DNA of 64,000 nt from NCBI RefSeq assembly GCF_030657435.1, contig NZ_JAUTWS010000008.1, positions 160,619 to 224,618 on the forward strand. Reading direction: 5' to 3'. Within the stretch, counting starts at the first letter, position 1. Every line of letters begins with the position of its first letter. The stretch comes from Paracraurococcus lichenis. Its GTDB lineage: Bacteria > Pseudomonadota > Alphaproteobacteria > Acetobacterales > Acetobacteraceae. Below are positions 44,184 to 53,399 of this stretch, one piece after another. The notes under the pieces are model-generated. The model had not been told where the DNA came from and ran no database searches. It saw only the letters and a program-made list of their open reading frames with translations. Position numbers and translations under genes: made by a program.

Positions 44184-45413
44184 ATGCATCACCGACGCGC
44201 CCTCGGCGGCGCCTTCCTTGCCCTTGCCCTGATCCTCGGCGGCCTGGCCGGCTGGCGCCTGCTGGCCGAACCCGCCGCCGGCGCGCCGCGCGAGGCCGCG
44301 CAGGATCCGCCCGTGACAGTCACCCTCGCCGCGGCCGAGGCGCGCGACGTGCCGATCTGGCGCGGCGGCCTCGGCAATGTCCAGGCCTTCCAGACCGTGA
44401 CGATCCGCCCCCGCGTGGACGGGCAGCTCGACCGGGTCGCCTTCACCGAGGGGCAGGACGTGCAGCAGGGCGACCTGCTGGTGCAGATCGACCCGCGCCC
44501 CTTCCAGGCCTCGCTGGACCAGGCCGTCGCGCAGAAGGCCCGGGACGAGGCGCTGCTCGCCAATGCGCGGCTCGACCTGCAGCGCTACACCACGCTGTCG
44601 CAGACCCAGGGCGCCTCGCGCCAGCAGCTCGATACCCAGCGCGCGACCGTCGCGCAGACCGAGGCGACGATCCAGGCGGACCAGGCCTCGATCGACAATG
44701 CCCGCACCCAGCTCGGCTATACGCGGATCGAGGCGCCGATCGCCGGCCGGCTCGGCGTTCGGCTGGTCGATCCGGGCAATATCGTGCACGCCGCGGATAC
44801 GACGGGCCTCGTCGTGATCACGCAGATCCACCCCATCGCGCTCTTCTTCACCCTGCCGCAGGACGACCTTACCGAGGTGCTGCGCCGCCAGCGGGAGGCG
44901 GTGGGCAATGCCCCGCCCGCGCCGGCGCCCGGCGGCGGTCCGGAGGAGCCGGCCTACAAGGGCCTGCCGGTCCAGGCGCTGACGCGCGACGGCCGCGTGC
45001 TCTCGGAGGGACGGCTGCTGCTGGCCGACAACCGCATCGACCCGAACAGCGGCACCATCCAGCTCAAGGCGGCCTTCCCGAACCAGGACGACGCGCTCTG
45101 GCCGGGGCAGCTCCTCAGCGCCCGCCTGCTGCTTGAGACGCGGCGCGGCGTCGTCACCGTGCCGCCCGCCGCCGTGCAGCGCGGGCTGGAAGGGCCCTTC
45201 GTCTTCGTCGCCAAGGCCGACGGCACGGTCGAGATGCGCAAGGTCCGGCCCGGCGCGGTCTCGGAGGGCGTCATGATCGTCGAGGAGGGGCTGAAGCCGG
45301 GCGAGCAGGTGGTGACGGACGGCGTGCAGCGCCTGCGCCCCGGCGCGCGGGTGCGGCCGGCGGGCGCCCAGGCCGGGGCACAGCCCGGGGCAGGGCAGGG
45401 GCCGCGCGGGTGA
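44184..45413 (+). CDS. RND efflux periplasmic adaptor (MdtA-like membrane fusion protein)
   Basis: A 409-residue membrane fusion protein. A hydrophobic N-terminal anchor/signal (about residues 8-27) is followed by a beta-barrel/lipoyl half (IRPRVDGQLDRVAFTEGQDV, about 75-94), an alpha-hairpin rich in Gln and Ala (about 105-180), the second lipoyl half (YTRIEAPIAGRLG) and a membrane-proximal domain. The C-terminus is Ala/Gly/Gln-rich. Its stop overlaps the GTG start of the pump gene. No outer-membrane TolC-type gene and no regulator are adjacent. The substrate is unknown; drugs, bile-salt-like compounds or novobiocin are typical for the MdtABC group. Confidence 0.9.
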   Translation: MHHRRALGGAFLALALILGGLAGWRLLAEPAAGAPREAAQDPPVTVTLAAAEARDVPIWRGGLGNVQAFQTVTIRPRVDGQLDRVAFTEGQDVQQGDLLVQIDPRPFQASLDQAVAQKARDEALLANARLDLQRYTTLSQTQGASRQQLDTQRATVAQTEATIQADQASIDNARTQLGYTRIEAPIAGRLGVRLVDPGNIVHAADTTGLVVITQIHPIALFFTLPQDDLTEVLRRQREAVGNAPPAPAPGGGPEEPAYKGLPVQALTRDGRVLSEGRLLLADNRIDPNSGTIQLKAAFPNQDDALWPGQLLSARLLLETRRGVVTVPPAAVQRGLEGPFVFVAKADGTVEMRKVRPGAVSEGVMIVEEGLKPGEQVVTDGVQRLRPGARVRPAGAQAGAQPGAGQGPRG

Positions 45414-48400
45414 CGATCTCCGGCCCCTTCATCCGCCGGCCCATCGCCACCTCCCTGCTGATGGCGGCGATCGTGCTGCTCGGCATCGTCGCCTATCCGC
45501 TGCTGCCGGTCGCGCCGCTGCCGCAGGTGGAATTCCCGACGATCCAGGTGACCGTGCAATATCCGGGCGCCAGCGCGGAGACCATGGCGAGCGCCGTCGC
45601 CACGCCGCTCGAGCGGCAATTCGCCCAGATCCCGGGCGTCAGCCAGATCGTCTCGACCAGCGCGCTGGGCAATACCACCATCGCCGTGCAGTTCGTGCTG
45701 TCGCGCAACATCGACGCCGCGGCGCAGGACATCCAGACCGCCATCAACCAGGCGGGCGGGCAATTGCCGACCGATCTGCCGCAACCGCCGCTCTACCGCA
45801 AGCTGAACCCGGCCGACCCGCCCATCGTCATCATCGCCGTGCAGTCGGAGGTGCTGCCGATCGACCGCGTGGACGACTATGCCGATACCCGCATCGCCCA
45901 GCAGCTCTCGCAGATCCCGGGTGTCGGCCAGGTGAACATCACGGGCGAGCAGAAGCCCTCCATCCGCATCCGCCTGGACCCGGACCGCATCGCCGCGCTC
46001 GGCCTCGGGCTCGAGGATGTGCGGACGGTGGTGAACAACGCCACTGTCGACCGCCCGAAGGGCGCCTTCGAGGGCCCGCGCCAGGCCTTCGCCGTGCTGG
46101 CCAATGACCAGGTGCTGGCGGCGAAGCGCTGGGAGGAGGTGATCGTCGCCTACCGCAACGGCGCGCCGGTGCGCCTCGGCGATGTGGGGGAGGCGGTGGA
46201 GGGGCCGGAGAACCGGCTGCTCGGCGCCTGGCAGAACGGCCGCCGCGGCGTGGCGCTGGTGGTCTTCAAGCAGCCCGGCGCGAACGTGGTGGAAGTGGTG
46301 GGCCGCATCCGCGAGGCGCTGCCGAAGCTCCGCGCCGCCGTGCCGCCGGCGGTCGACGTGCAGGTGGTGAGCGACCGCACCACCACCATCCGCTCCTCGG
46401 TCTCCGACATCGAGATGAGCCTGGCGCTGACCTTCGGCCTGGTGGTGCTGGTCGTGCTGGCCTTCCTGCGGGACTGGCGGGCGACGCTGCCGCCGGCGCT
46501 GGTGGTGCTGGTCGCCGTGCTCGGCACCGTCGCGCTGATGTTCCCGGCCGGCTTCAGCCTCGACAACCTCTCGCTCATGGCGCTCGTCATCGCGGTCGGC
46601 TTCGTGGTGGATGACGGCATCGTCGTGCTGGAGAACATCTACCGCCGGGTCGAGGAGGGCCAGGATCCCCGCCAGGCGGCCGAGGAGGGATCGGGCGAGA
46701 TCGGCTTCACCGTCCTCGCCATCAGCATCTCCCTCATCGCGGTCTTCATCCCGCTGCTGTTGATGGGGGCGGTGGTGGGGCGGCTGTTCCGCGAATTCGC
46801 CCTCGTCGTCACCGGCACCATCCTGCTCTCGGTCTTCGTCTCCCTCACCCTGGTCCCGACCCTCTCGGCCCGGCTGCTGCGGCGCGAGACGGCGCGGCAA
46901 CGCCGTGGCGGCCTGCTCGGCCAGCTGGACCGCTGGCTGGAGCACGCCTTCGGGTGGCTCGAGGGCGGCTATGCCTGGGCGCTCGACCGTGCCCTGCGGC
47001 GCCGGCGTCTGATGCTCGGCGTCTTCGCCGCGACCCTGGCCGCGACCGTCGCGCTCTACGTTTTCATCCCCAAGGGCTTCTTCCCGCAGCAGGACACCGG
47101 CTTCATCGTCGGCACGGCCGAGGCCGCCCCCGACACCTCCTTCGCCGCCATGTCGGAGAAGCAGGTGGCGCTGATGGAGATCATCCGCGCCGATCCGGCG
47201 GTCGCGAACGTGCTGGCGACGGCGGGCGCGACGGGCGGCACCCAGACCTCCAATACCGGCCGCTTCTTCATCGATCTGAAGCCGCACCACGACCGCGACG
47301 TGACGGCCGGCGAGGTGATCGCCCGGCTGCGCGCGAAGCTGCTCCAGGTGCCGGGCGTCACGCTCTACCTGCAGGCAGCGCAGGACATCAACCTCTCCGC
47401 CCGCGGCTCGCGCACGCAGTATCAGTACGTGCTGCGCGACGCCGACCTCGACGAGCTGAACGCCTGGGCGCCGCGGCTGCTGGAGCGCATGCGCGGCATG
47501 CCGCAGCTCACCGACGTGGCGACGGACCAGCAGCCGGGCGGGCCGACCGCGAGGCTGACCATCGACCGCGACCTCGCGGCGCGCTTCGGCATCCAGCCGC
47601 GGCTGATCGACGACACGCTGGCCGACGCGTTTGGCCAGCGCGTGGTGGCGCAGTGGTTCACCCAGCTCACCTACTACCACGTCGTCATGGAGGTCGACCC
47701 GGCGATGCAGGCGGACCCGCGGGCGGCGCTGCAGCGGATCTACCTGCAATCGCCGGTGACCGGGCAGCGCGTGCCGCTCTCGACCTTCGTCACGCTCGAT
47801 ACCTCCGGGACCGCCTATCTCTCCATCAGCCACCTGAACCAGTTCCCGGCGGTGACGCTCTCCTTCAACCTCGCGCCCGGCGTCTCCCTGGGAGAGGCGA
47901 CGGCGCAGATCGAGCAGGCGCGGGCGGAACTCGGCGCGCCGGCCGCGGTGCAGGGCGTGTTCCAGGGCAATGCCCAGGCCTTCTACGCCGCGCTCGCCAA
48001 CCAGCCCTACCTGATCGCGGCGGCGCTCATCGCGGTCTACATTATCCTCGGCATGCTCTATGAGAGCTATGTCCACCCGCTGACCATCCTCTCGACCCTG
48101 CCCTCGGCCGGGCTCGGCGCGCTGGTCTCGCTCTGGCTGCTCGGCTTCGGGCTCGACGTCATGGGGCTGATCGGCATCATCCTGCTGATCGGCATCGTCA
48201 AGAAGAACGGCATCATGCTGGTGGACTTCGCCCTGCAGGCGGAACGCCACCGCGGCGCCGGCGCAGTGGAGGCCATCCGCGACGCCTGCCTGAAGCGCTT
48301 CCGCCCCATCCTGATGACGACCATGGCGGCGGTGCTGGGCGCAGTGCCGCTCGCCCTCGGCATCGGCACGGGGGCGGAGCTGCGCCAGCCGCTCGGGATC

Positions 48401-48550
48401 GCCATGATCGGCGGCCTGCTGGTCAGCCAGGTGCTGACCCTGTTCACGACGCCCGTGGTCTATATCGCGCTGCACCGGCTGACCAAGCGGCGCGAGCGCC
48501 GCCGTCCGCTGCCCGCCGCGCGGGAGCAGGAGGCAGCGGGCAGGGTCTGA
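45410..48550 (+). CDS. RND multidrug efflux pump, inner-membrane subunit (MdtB/MdtC-like)
   Basis: A 1046-residue HAE1-type RND transporter of normal length with twelve helices and two large periplasmic loops. The proton relay pair is present in TM4 (GFVVDDGIVVLENIY, about residues 397-411), and the repeat-symmetry GIVKKNGIMLVDFALQ lies near residue 925. The first helix MTISGPFIRRPIATSLLM is typical. The start is GTG, overlapping the adaptor stop by four bases. MdtBC-type pumps often use two pump genes, but only one is here, so a homotrimer is likely. Confidence 0.93.
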   Translation: MTISGPFIRRPIATSLLMAAIVLLGIVAYPLLPVAPLPQVEFPTIQVTVQYPGASAETMASAVATPLERQFAQIPGVSQIVSTSALGNTTIAVQFVLSRNIDAAAQDIQTAINQAGGQLPTDLPQPPLYRKLNPADPPIVIIAVQSEVLPIDRVDDYADTRIAQQLSQIPGVGQVNITGEQKPSIRIRLDPDRIAALGLGLEDVRTVVNNATVDRPKGAFEGPRQAFAVLANDQVLAAKRWEEVIVAYRNGAPVRLGDVGEAVEGPENRLLGAWQNGRRGVALVVFKQPGANVVEVVGRIREALPKLRAAVPPAVDVQVVSDRTTTIRSSVSDIEMSLALTFGLVVLVVLAFLRDWRATLPPALVVLVAVLGTVALMFPAGFSLDNLSLMALVIAVGFVVDDGIVVLENIYRRVEEGQDPRQAAEEGSGEIGFTVLAISISLIAVFIPLLLMGAVVGRLFREFALVVTGTILLSVFVSLTLVPTLSARLLRRETARQRRGGLLGQLDRWLEHAFGWLEGGYAWALDRALRRRRLMLGVFAATLAATVALYVFIPKGFFPQQDTGFIVGTAEAAPDTSFAAMSEKQVALMEIIRADPAVANVLATAGATGGTQTSNTGRFFIDLKPHHDRDVTAGEVIARLRAKLLQVPGVTLYLQAAQDINLSARGSRTQYQYVLRDADLDELNAWAPRLLERMRGMPQLTDVATDQQPGGPTARLTIDRDLAARFGIQPRLIDDTLADAFGQRVVAQWFTQLTYYHVVMEVDPAMQADPRAALQRIYLQSPVTGQRVPLSTFVTLDTSGTAYLSISHLNQFPAVTLSFNLAPGVSLGEATAQIEQARAELGAPAAVQGVFQGNAQAFYAALANQPYLIAAALIAVYIILGMLYESYVHPLTILSTLPSAGLGALVSLWLLGFGLDVMGLIGIILLIGIVKKNGIMLVDFALQAERHRGAGAVEAIRDACLKRFRPILMTTMAAVLGAVPLALGIGTGAELRQPLGIAMIGGLLVSQVLTLFTTPVVYIALHRLTKRRERRRPLPAAREQEAAGRV

Positions 48551-48581
48551 TCCCGCCCGCATCGGCAGGACGGATCGCGGG

Positions 48582-48604
48582 CGCGGCGGGCCGCCCCCGC
48601 CGCG
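48582..48604. terminator. Hairpin between convergent RND pump and motA genes
   Basis: CGCGGCGGG and CCCGCCGCG form a perfect 9-bp stem with a 5-nt loop, directly abutting the motA stop. A bidirectional terminator is inferred from position. Confidence 0.5.
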
Positions 48605-49471
48605 TCAGGCGATCTGCAGGTCCTGCAGCGCCTGCTCCAGCTCCTGGAAACTCGGCATATGGCCGCTCGGCACCATCTTGCGGCCGGTCTCCACCGCGAC
48701 CTGCGGCGCATTGCCGTGCAGATGCGCGACGAGGACGGCGCGGATCACCTCGAAATAGGCGGCTTCCTCCTCCACCACGCCCTTCAGCCGCGCCGCCATG
48801 GGCCCGACCATGCCATAGGCCAGCAGCACGCCGAGGAAGGTGCCGACCAGCGCGCCGCCGATCATGCCGCCGAGGATGGCCGGCGGCTGGTCGATCGAAG
48901 CCATGGTCTTGATCACGCCGAGCACCGCCGCGACGATGCCGAGCGCGGGCAGCGCATCGGCCACCGCCTGCAGGGCATGGCTCGGGTGCATCTCCTCGTG
49001 GTGCAGCTTCTTCAGCTCCCGCGCCATCACGTCCTCGATCTGGTGCGGGTCGTCGGCATTCATGCCGACCATGCGCAGGTAGTCGCAGATCAGCGCCACC
49101 GCGTGGTGGTCCTGGCGGATCTTCGGGAATTTGCCGAAGGCGCTGCTCTCCTCCGGCTTCTCGATATGCGGCTCGAGCGCCATGGCGCCCTTGGTCTGGG
49201 CGAGGCGGACGAAGTAGTAGAGCAGGCTCAGCATCTCGACATAGTCGGGCTTCCTGAAGCGGGCGCCCTTCAGGATCTTGGCCATGCCGCCGCCGACATG
49301 CTTGATGTCGGCGAGGCTGTTCGACATCACGAAGGCGCCGACCGCGGCGCCGCCGATGACGATCATCTCGTGCGGCAGGGCGTGCAGGATGATGTCGAAC
49401 TTGCCGCCGGCGACGACATAGCCGCCGAAGACGCAGGCGAGCAAGACGACCAGGCCGAGGACGGTCGTCAT
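48605..49471 (-). CDS. motA: Flagellar motor stator protein MotA
   Basis: A 288-residue inner-membrane protein with four helices (about residues 3-22, 34-50, 168-190 and 200-222) and the cytoplasmic domain between helices 2 and 3 that contacts FliG. The conserved prolines are in LPALGIVAAVLGVIKTM and the Gly-rich helix 4 follows (IGGALVGTFLGVLLAYG). With MotB it forms the proton channel that drives flagellar rotation. The ATG overlaps the motB stop by four bases. No other flagellar genes lie in the window. Confidence 0.93.
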   Translation of the reverse strand: MTTVLGLVVLLACVFGGYVVAGGKFDIILHALPHEMIVIGGAAVGAFVMSNSLADIKHVGGGMAKILKGARFRKPDYVEMLSLLYYFVRLAQTKGAMALEPHIEKPEESSAFGKFPKIRQDHHAVALICDYLRMVGMNADDPHQIEDVMARELKKLHHEEMHPSHALQAVADALPALGIVAAVLGVIKTMASIDQPPAILGGMIGGALVGTFLGVLLAYGMVGPMAARLKGVVEEEAAYFEVIRAVLVAHLHGNAPQVAVETGRKMVPSGHMPSFQELEQALQDLQIA

Positions 49472-50451
49472 GGCCGCCGCGCGGGCTCCGCCGGCTGGCT
49501 GCGCAGCAGGGTGATGGCGACGCGCCGGTTGGCGGCGGCCAGGGGCTGGTCGGGCAGCAGCGGCATGCGGTCGGCATGGCCGGCGACGCCCTGCAGCCGC
49601 GCTTCCGCGATGCCATGGTCCAGCAGCAGCCGGCGCACCGCATTGGCCCGCTCGGCCGAGAGCTCCCAGTTCGAGCGCCCCTCGCCGCGGAAGGGCGTGG
49701 CATCGGTATGGCCGGCGATGGCAAGGCCGTTCGGCAGCCTGGCCGCGACCTGCGCCACCTTGGCGAGCAGCGCCCGCGCGCGCTCGTTCGGGCTGGCGCT
49801 GCCGACCGGGAACATCGCCTGCCGCTCGGCATCCAGGATCTGGATGCGGAGCCCCTCCGGCACCTGCTCGATCACCAATTGCCGGGCGAGCTCGGCCAGC
49901 GCCGGGTCGTCCTGCACCGCGGCGCGCAGCTCGGCCGCCGCCTGCTCGAAGGCGCGCGCCTCGCGCCGCGCCAGCTCGGCCCGCAGCGCCTCCTCGGCCA
50001 GCGCCGCGGCCGCGGCCGGCGGGGCAGCGGATTGCGGCGCCGCATCGCCGGGCGGCTGCGGCGGGGCGGGCGGCGCGGTCTCGGGCGGCGCGTCCGAATC
50101 GCCGTCATCCTCGATGTCCAGCCGCACCGGGGCGCGGCCCTGCTCGACCCGCAGCGCGCCCTTGTCGGAGACCATGGCGCCGTCCGAGTTCGGCGTGCTG
50201 CCGCCGAAGGGATCGCCCGAGCCGGTGGCGCTGCGGCCGAGCGCATTGGAGGGCGCGAAGTAATCGGCCAGGCCCCGGCGCTGGTCGTCCGAGGTGGCAT
50301 TGAGCAGCCACATCAGCAGGAAGAAGGCCATCATCGCCGTGACGAAATCGGCATAGGCGACCTTCCAGGCGCCGCCGTGATGGCCCTGCCCGACCTCCTC
50401 GATCCGCTTCAGGACGATGGTTGCGCCCTCGCGCCTGCCCCTGGCTGCCAC
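49468..50451 (-). CDS. motB: Flagellar motor stator protein MotB (OmpA domain)
   Basis: A 327-residue protein with a short cytoplasmic start, one helix bearing the proton-carrying aspartate (WKVAYADFVTAMMAFFLLMW, Asp about 35), a Pro/Ala-rich linker (about 110-150), a plug-like helix and a C-terminal OmpA peptidoglycan-binding domain (AIAGHTDATPF, then WELSAERANAVRRLL). The reading starts with GTG at 50451; no ATG precedes the membrane helix. It is the first gene of a two-gene motBA unit, the reverse of the usual motA-motB order. Confidence 0.92.
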   Translation of the reverse strand: MAARGRREGATIVLKRIEEVGQGHHGGAWKVAYADFVTAMMAFFLLMWLLNATSDDQRRGLADYFAPSNALGRSATGSGDPFGGSTPNSDGAMVSDKGALRVEQGRAPVRLDIEDDGDSDAPPETAPPAPPQPPGDAAPQSAAPPAAAAALAEEALRAELARREARAFEQAAAELRAAVQDDPALAELARQLVIEQVPEGLRIQILDAERQAMFPVGSASPNERARALLAKVAQVAARLPNGLAIAGHTDATPFRGEGRSNWELSAERANAVRRLLLDHGIAEARLQGVAGHADRMPLLPDQPLAAANRRVAITLLRSQPAEPARRP

Positions 50452-50607
50452 GGCCCGCCCGGCCCCCCGGTCCTCTGCTCCGCCCCCTCTCTGCCGCAGC
50501 GCCGCTTAAGGTGGCTCTAACGCCCGGGCTGCGCCCCGGGGGCGGGCAGTCTGCCGCGCGCTTGGGCAGCGCGAGGTCATCCGTGCCCCGGGGGCGCGCC
50601 CGCGGCA

Positions 50608-50622
50608 TGGCACGGGGCTTGC
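50608..50622 (+). promoter_or_regulatory. Sigma-54 (-24/-12) promoter candidate
   Basis: TGGCACGGGGCTTGC matches the RpoN consensus TGGCACG-N4-TTGC at every fixed position, with GG and GC ten bases apart. It points at the peptide-type permease gene, whose ATG lies 110 bp downstream. A weaker copy TGGCGCGGGGCTTGG is at 50698-50712. An enhancer-binding activator would be needed; none is in the window. Confidence 0.6.
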
Positions 50623-50732
50623 CAAACCCGGCCCGGTGCCGCGGGCACCGACCGGGAGATGCCCGCCGGGCCGGCCCGTCCCGGTGCCGCGTCACCTGGC
50701 GCGGGGCTTGGTACCGCGCCGAAGGAGTTCGC

Positions 50733-51686
50733 ATGGCCCTCTACCTGATCCGCCGCATCCTCTACGCCATCCCCATCGCCCTCGCGGTCGGCTTCGTCTG
50801 CTTCATGCTGGTGCAGATCGCGCCGGGCGACCCGATCAACGCCATCGTCCCGCCGGATGCGCCGGCCGACGTGGTGGAGCAGGTCAGGAAGGACTACGGC
50901 CTGGACAAGCCGCTGCCGGTGCAGTTCGGCCTGTGGATGAGCAAGGTGGCGATCGGCGATCTCGGCCGCTCGCTGGCGACGGGCCGGCCGGTCTGGGCCG
51001 ACCTGCAGTCGGCGATCGGCAATACGCTGACGCTCGCCTTCTGCGCCTCCTTGCTCGGCTTCCTGCTGGGCTGCGTGCTCGGCGGCCTGGCCGGGACCTT
51101 CCGCGGCTCGGCGGTGGACCGCGGCGCGGTCGGCCTCGCGGTCGCCGGCGTCTCGGTGCCGCATTACTGGCTCGGCATGGTGATGGTCGTCATCTTCTCC
51201 GTGCAGCTCAACTGGCTGCCGGCGATGGGCGCGGGACCGGGCGGCTCCTCCGACTGGGCCTGGGACTGGGAGCACATGAAGCACCTGGTGCTGCCGGCCG
51301 TGACCCTCTCGGTCATCCCGATGGGCATCGTCACCCGTACCGTGCGCGGCATCGTCGCCGAGATCATGAACCAGGAATTCGTCACCGCGCTCCGCGGCAA
51401 GGGGCTGACGCGCTGGGGCGTCTTCCTGCATGTCGTCAAGAACGCCGCGCCGAACGCGCTGGCGGTGATGGGCCTGCAGCTCGGCTACCTCATGGGCGGC
51501 TCGATCCTGGTGGAGACGGTCTTCTCCTGGCCGGGCACCGGGCTGCTGCTGAACAGCGCCATCTTCCAGCGCGACCTGCCGGTGCTGCAGGGCACGATCC
51601 TGGTGCTGGCCATGTTCTTCGTCGCGCTGAACCTGGTGGTCGACCTGGTCCAGACCGCGCTCGACCCCCGCATCAAGCGCGCCTGA
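50733..51686 (+). CDS. ABC transporter permease, peptide/nickel type (DppB-like)
   Basis: A 317-residue permease with six helices. The N-terminus MALYLIRRILYAIPIALAVG and the QIAPGDP motif (about residues 29-36) are hallmarks of the DppB/OppB class. The ATPase-docking loop is FVTALRGKGLTRWGVFLHVV (about 215-234). GAAGGAG lies five bases from the ATG. The DppC-type partner follows 13 bp downstream. No binding protein or ATPase genes are adjacent, so the transporter must be completed from elsewhere. Substrates could be peptides, opines or other small solutes. Confidence 0.9.
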   Translation: MALYLIRRILYAIPIALAVGFVCFMLVQIAPGDPINAIVPPDAPADVVEQVRKDYGLDKPLPVQFGLWMSKVAIGDLGRSLATGRPVWADLQSAIGNTLTLAFCASLLGFLLGCVLGGLAGTFRGSAVDRGAVGLAVAGVSVPHYWLGMVMVVIFSVQLNWLPAMGAGPGGSSDWAWDWEHMKHLVLPAVTLSVIPMGIVTRTVRGIVAEIMNQEFVTALRGKGLTRWGVFLHVVKNAAPNALAVMGLQLGYLMGGSILVETVFSWPGTGLLLNSAIFQRDLPVLQGTILVLAMFFVALNLVVDLVQTALDPRIKRA

Positions 51687-51699
51687 GGAGGGCCCCGCG

Positions 51700-52605
51700 A
51701 TGAGCACCACCACCACGGCGGCCGAGGCCGAGCTTGCCGTCCAGGCGCGGCAGGCGGCGGCGAAGTCTGAGGGCTATTGGGCCGGCGTCTGGAAGCGCGT
51801 CCGGCGCGACCCCGTCACCATCGCCTGCGGCGCGATCCTGATGCTGATGCTGCTGGCGATCCTCCTCGCCCCGCTGCTGGCGCCGCACGATCCTTACCAG
51901 GGCAGCATGATCCGGCGTCTCCGCGCCATCGGCACGCCCAACTACCCCCTCGGCACGGACGAGCTCGGCCGCGACATCCTGACGCGCCTGCTCTTCGGCG
52001 GGCGGCTGTCCTGGTTCATGGGCATCGTGCCGGTGGTGCTGGCGACCGCCATCGGCGCGACGCTCGGCATCGTGGCGGGCTTCGTCGGCGGGCGGGTGAA
52101 CATGATCATCATGCGCACCACCGACATCTTCTATGCCTTCCCCTCCGTGCTGCTGGCCGTCGCCATTTCCGGTGCGCTGGGGGCGGGCATCGGCAATGCC
52201 ATCCTGGCGCTGACCCTGGTCTTCATCCCGCAGATCATCCGGGTGTCGGAGACCGTGACGCAGGGCGTGCGCAACCTCGATTTCGTGGATGCGGCGCGGG
52301 CCTCCGGCGCCTCGGGCTTCACCATCGTGCGCGTGCATGTGCTGGGCAATGTGCTGGGACCGATCTTCGTCTATGCGACCTCGCTGATCTCGGTCTGCAT
52401 GATCCTGGCCTCCGGCCTCTCCTTCCTCGGCCTCGGCACCAAGCCGCCGGAGCCGGAGTGGGGCCTGATGCTGAACACGCTGCGCACCGCGATCTATGTG
52501 CAGCCCTGGGTGGCGGTGCTGCCGGGCGTGTGCATCTTCGTCACCTCCATCTGCTTCAACCTGCTGGCGGATGGCCTGCGGCAGGCGATGGACGTGAAGG
52601 GGTAG
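51700..52605 (+). CDS. ABC transporter permease, peptide/nickel type (DppC-like)
   Basis: A 301-residue partner permease. After a cytoplasmic N-terminus of about 45 residues and the first helix (AILMLMLLAILLAPLLAP), the family motif GTDELGRDILTRLLFGGR (about 86-103) is clear, as is the docking loop DAARASGASGFTIVRVHVLG (about 197-216). Five to six helices in total. The ATG follows GAGGAGGG. The gene is the second of a two-gene unit downstream of the sigma-54 motif and ends at a pair of family A repeats. Confidence 0.9.
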   Translation: MSTTTTAAEAELAVQARQAAAKSEGYWAGVWKRVRRDPVTIACGAILMLMLLAILLAPLLAPHDPYQGSMIRRLRAIGTPNYPLGTDELGRDILTRLLFGGRLSWFMGIVPVVLATAIGATLGIVAGFVGGRVNMIIMRTTDIFYAFPSVLLAVAISGALGAGIGNAILALTLVFIPQIIRVSETVTQGVRNLDFVDAARASGASGFTIVRVHVLGNVLGPIFVYATSLISVCMILASGLSFLGLGTKPPEPEWGLMLNTLRTAIYVQPWVAVLPGVCIFVTSICFNLLADGLRQAMDVKG

Positions 52606-52730
52606 GCGGCCCGATGACCGAAGGGCCGGAAGGCCCGGAGGTCTGAATCGGCCCGCACGACAGGCAAGGCGGTCCGATGACCGAAGGGCCGGAAGGCCCG
52701 GAGGCCTGAATCGGCCCGCCCGGCCTGCAA
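52605..52730. repeat. Two tandem 63-bp units of repeat family A (inverted relative to 12.9 kb)
   Basis: Units start at 52605 and 52668 and are almost identical. On the minus strand each reads GGCCGATTCAG(A/G)CCTCCG, then 15 variable bases with a perfect GGCC..GGCC hairpin, then CGGTCATCGG. These flanks are identical to the 12.9-kb units while the central 15 bases differ. They begin directly at the DppC-like stop. Confidence 0.75.
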
Positions 52731-52789
52731 GCGGCAACCGCGGGCGGCATCGGACGTTCCGGGAGCGAGAACAGCTCCCGGAGGTCCCG

Positions 52790-53347
52790 ATGCAAGCCCT
52801 CTCCCGCCGCCACCTGTCCCGCCTCGCCCTCGCCGCCGGCGCGCTCGCCGCGCCCGGCCTCGCCCGCGCCGCGACGCGGCGCGAGATCGACGCCGACATC
52901 CACGCCGCGATGATCCGCCTGCAGGAACTGCCGAACACCGCGCCGCTGCTGCAGAAGGCGCGCGCCATGCTGGTCTTCCCGCGCATCATCAGCGGCGGCT
53001 TCATCGTCGGCGGCCAGTACGGGGAGGGTGCGGCGATCCGCAACGGCGTCACCCAGGGCTACTACGCCATCGCCGGCCTCTCGCTCGGCCTGCTCGCCGG
53101 CGCGCAGGCCGCGGGCCTTGCCATGTTCTTCATGACCGACGAGGCCGTCGCCGTGCTGACGCGCAACGACGGCTGGGAGATCGGCACCGGCCCGACCGTG
53201 GTGGCACTGGACAAGGGCCTGCAGGCCAATGCCACCAGCACCACCCTGACCGAGCCGGTCTATGCCATCACCTTCGGCCAGCAGGGGCTGATGGCGGCGC
53301 TCGCCCTGAACGGCACCAAGATCACCCGCATCCACCCGGAGGCGTGA
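52790..53347 (+). CDS. YSC84/SYLF-domain lipid-binding protein, exported
   Basis: A 185-residue protein with an N-terminal signal that looks Tat-like (SRRHLSRLALAAGALAAP, cleavage near ARA at residue 27) and a SYLF/YSC84 domain covering the rest (KARAMLVFPRIISGGFIVGG, then GYYAIAGLSLGLLAGAQ and MTDEAVAVL). Eukaryotic SYLF proteins bind phosphoinositides; bacterial ones are periplasmic proteins of unknown role. GGAGGTCCCG precedes the ATG. Single gene between repeat family A and repeat family B elements. Confidence 0.88.
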   Translation: MQALSRRHLSRLALAAGALAAPGLARAATRREIDADIHAAMIRLQELPNTAPLLQKARAMLVFPRIISGGFIVGGQYGEGAAIRNGVTQGYYAIAGLSLGLLAGAQAAGLAMFFMTDEAVAVLTRNDGWEIGTGPTVVALDKGLQANATSTTLTEPVYAITFGQQGLMAALALNGTKITRIHPEA

Positions 53348-53399
53348 TGCCGATGGGCCGGAAGCGAATTCCCGGTCTTCGGTGAAACGGGTCAAGGCC

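Noticed and set aside
44954..48562. A 1202-codon open frame antisense to the RND pump gene
   Set aside because: The sense strand encodes a complete canonical RND pump. The antisense product is His/Arg/Asp-rich without any recognisable domain, an ordinary by-product of high GC content.
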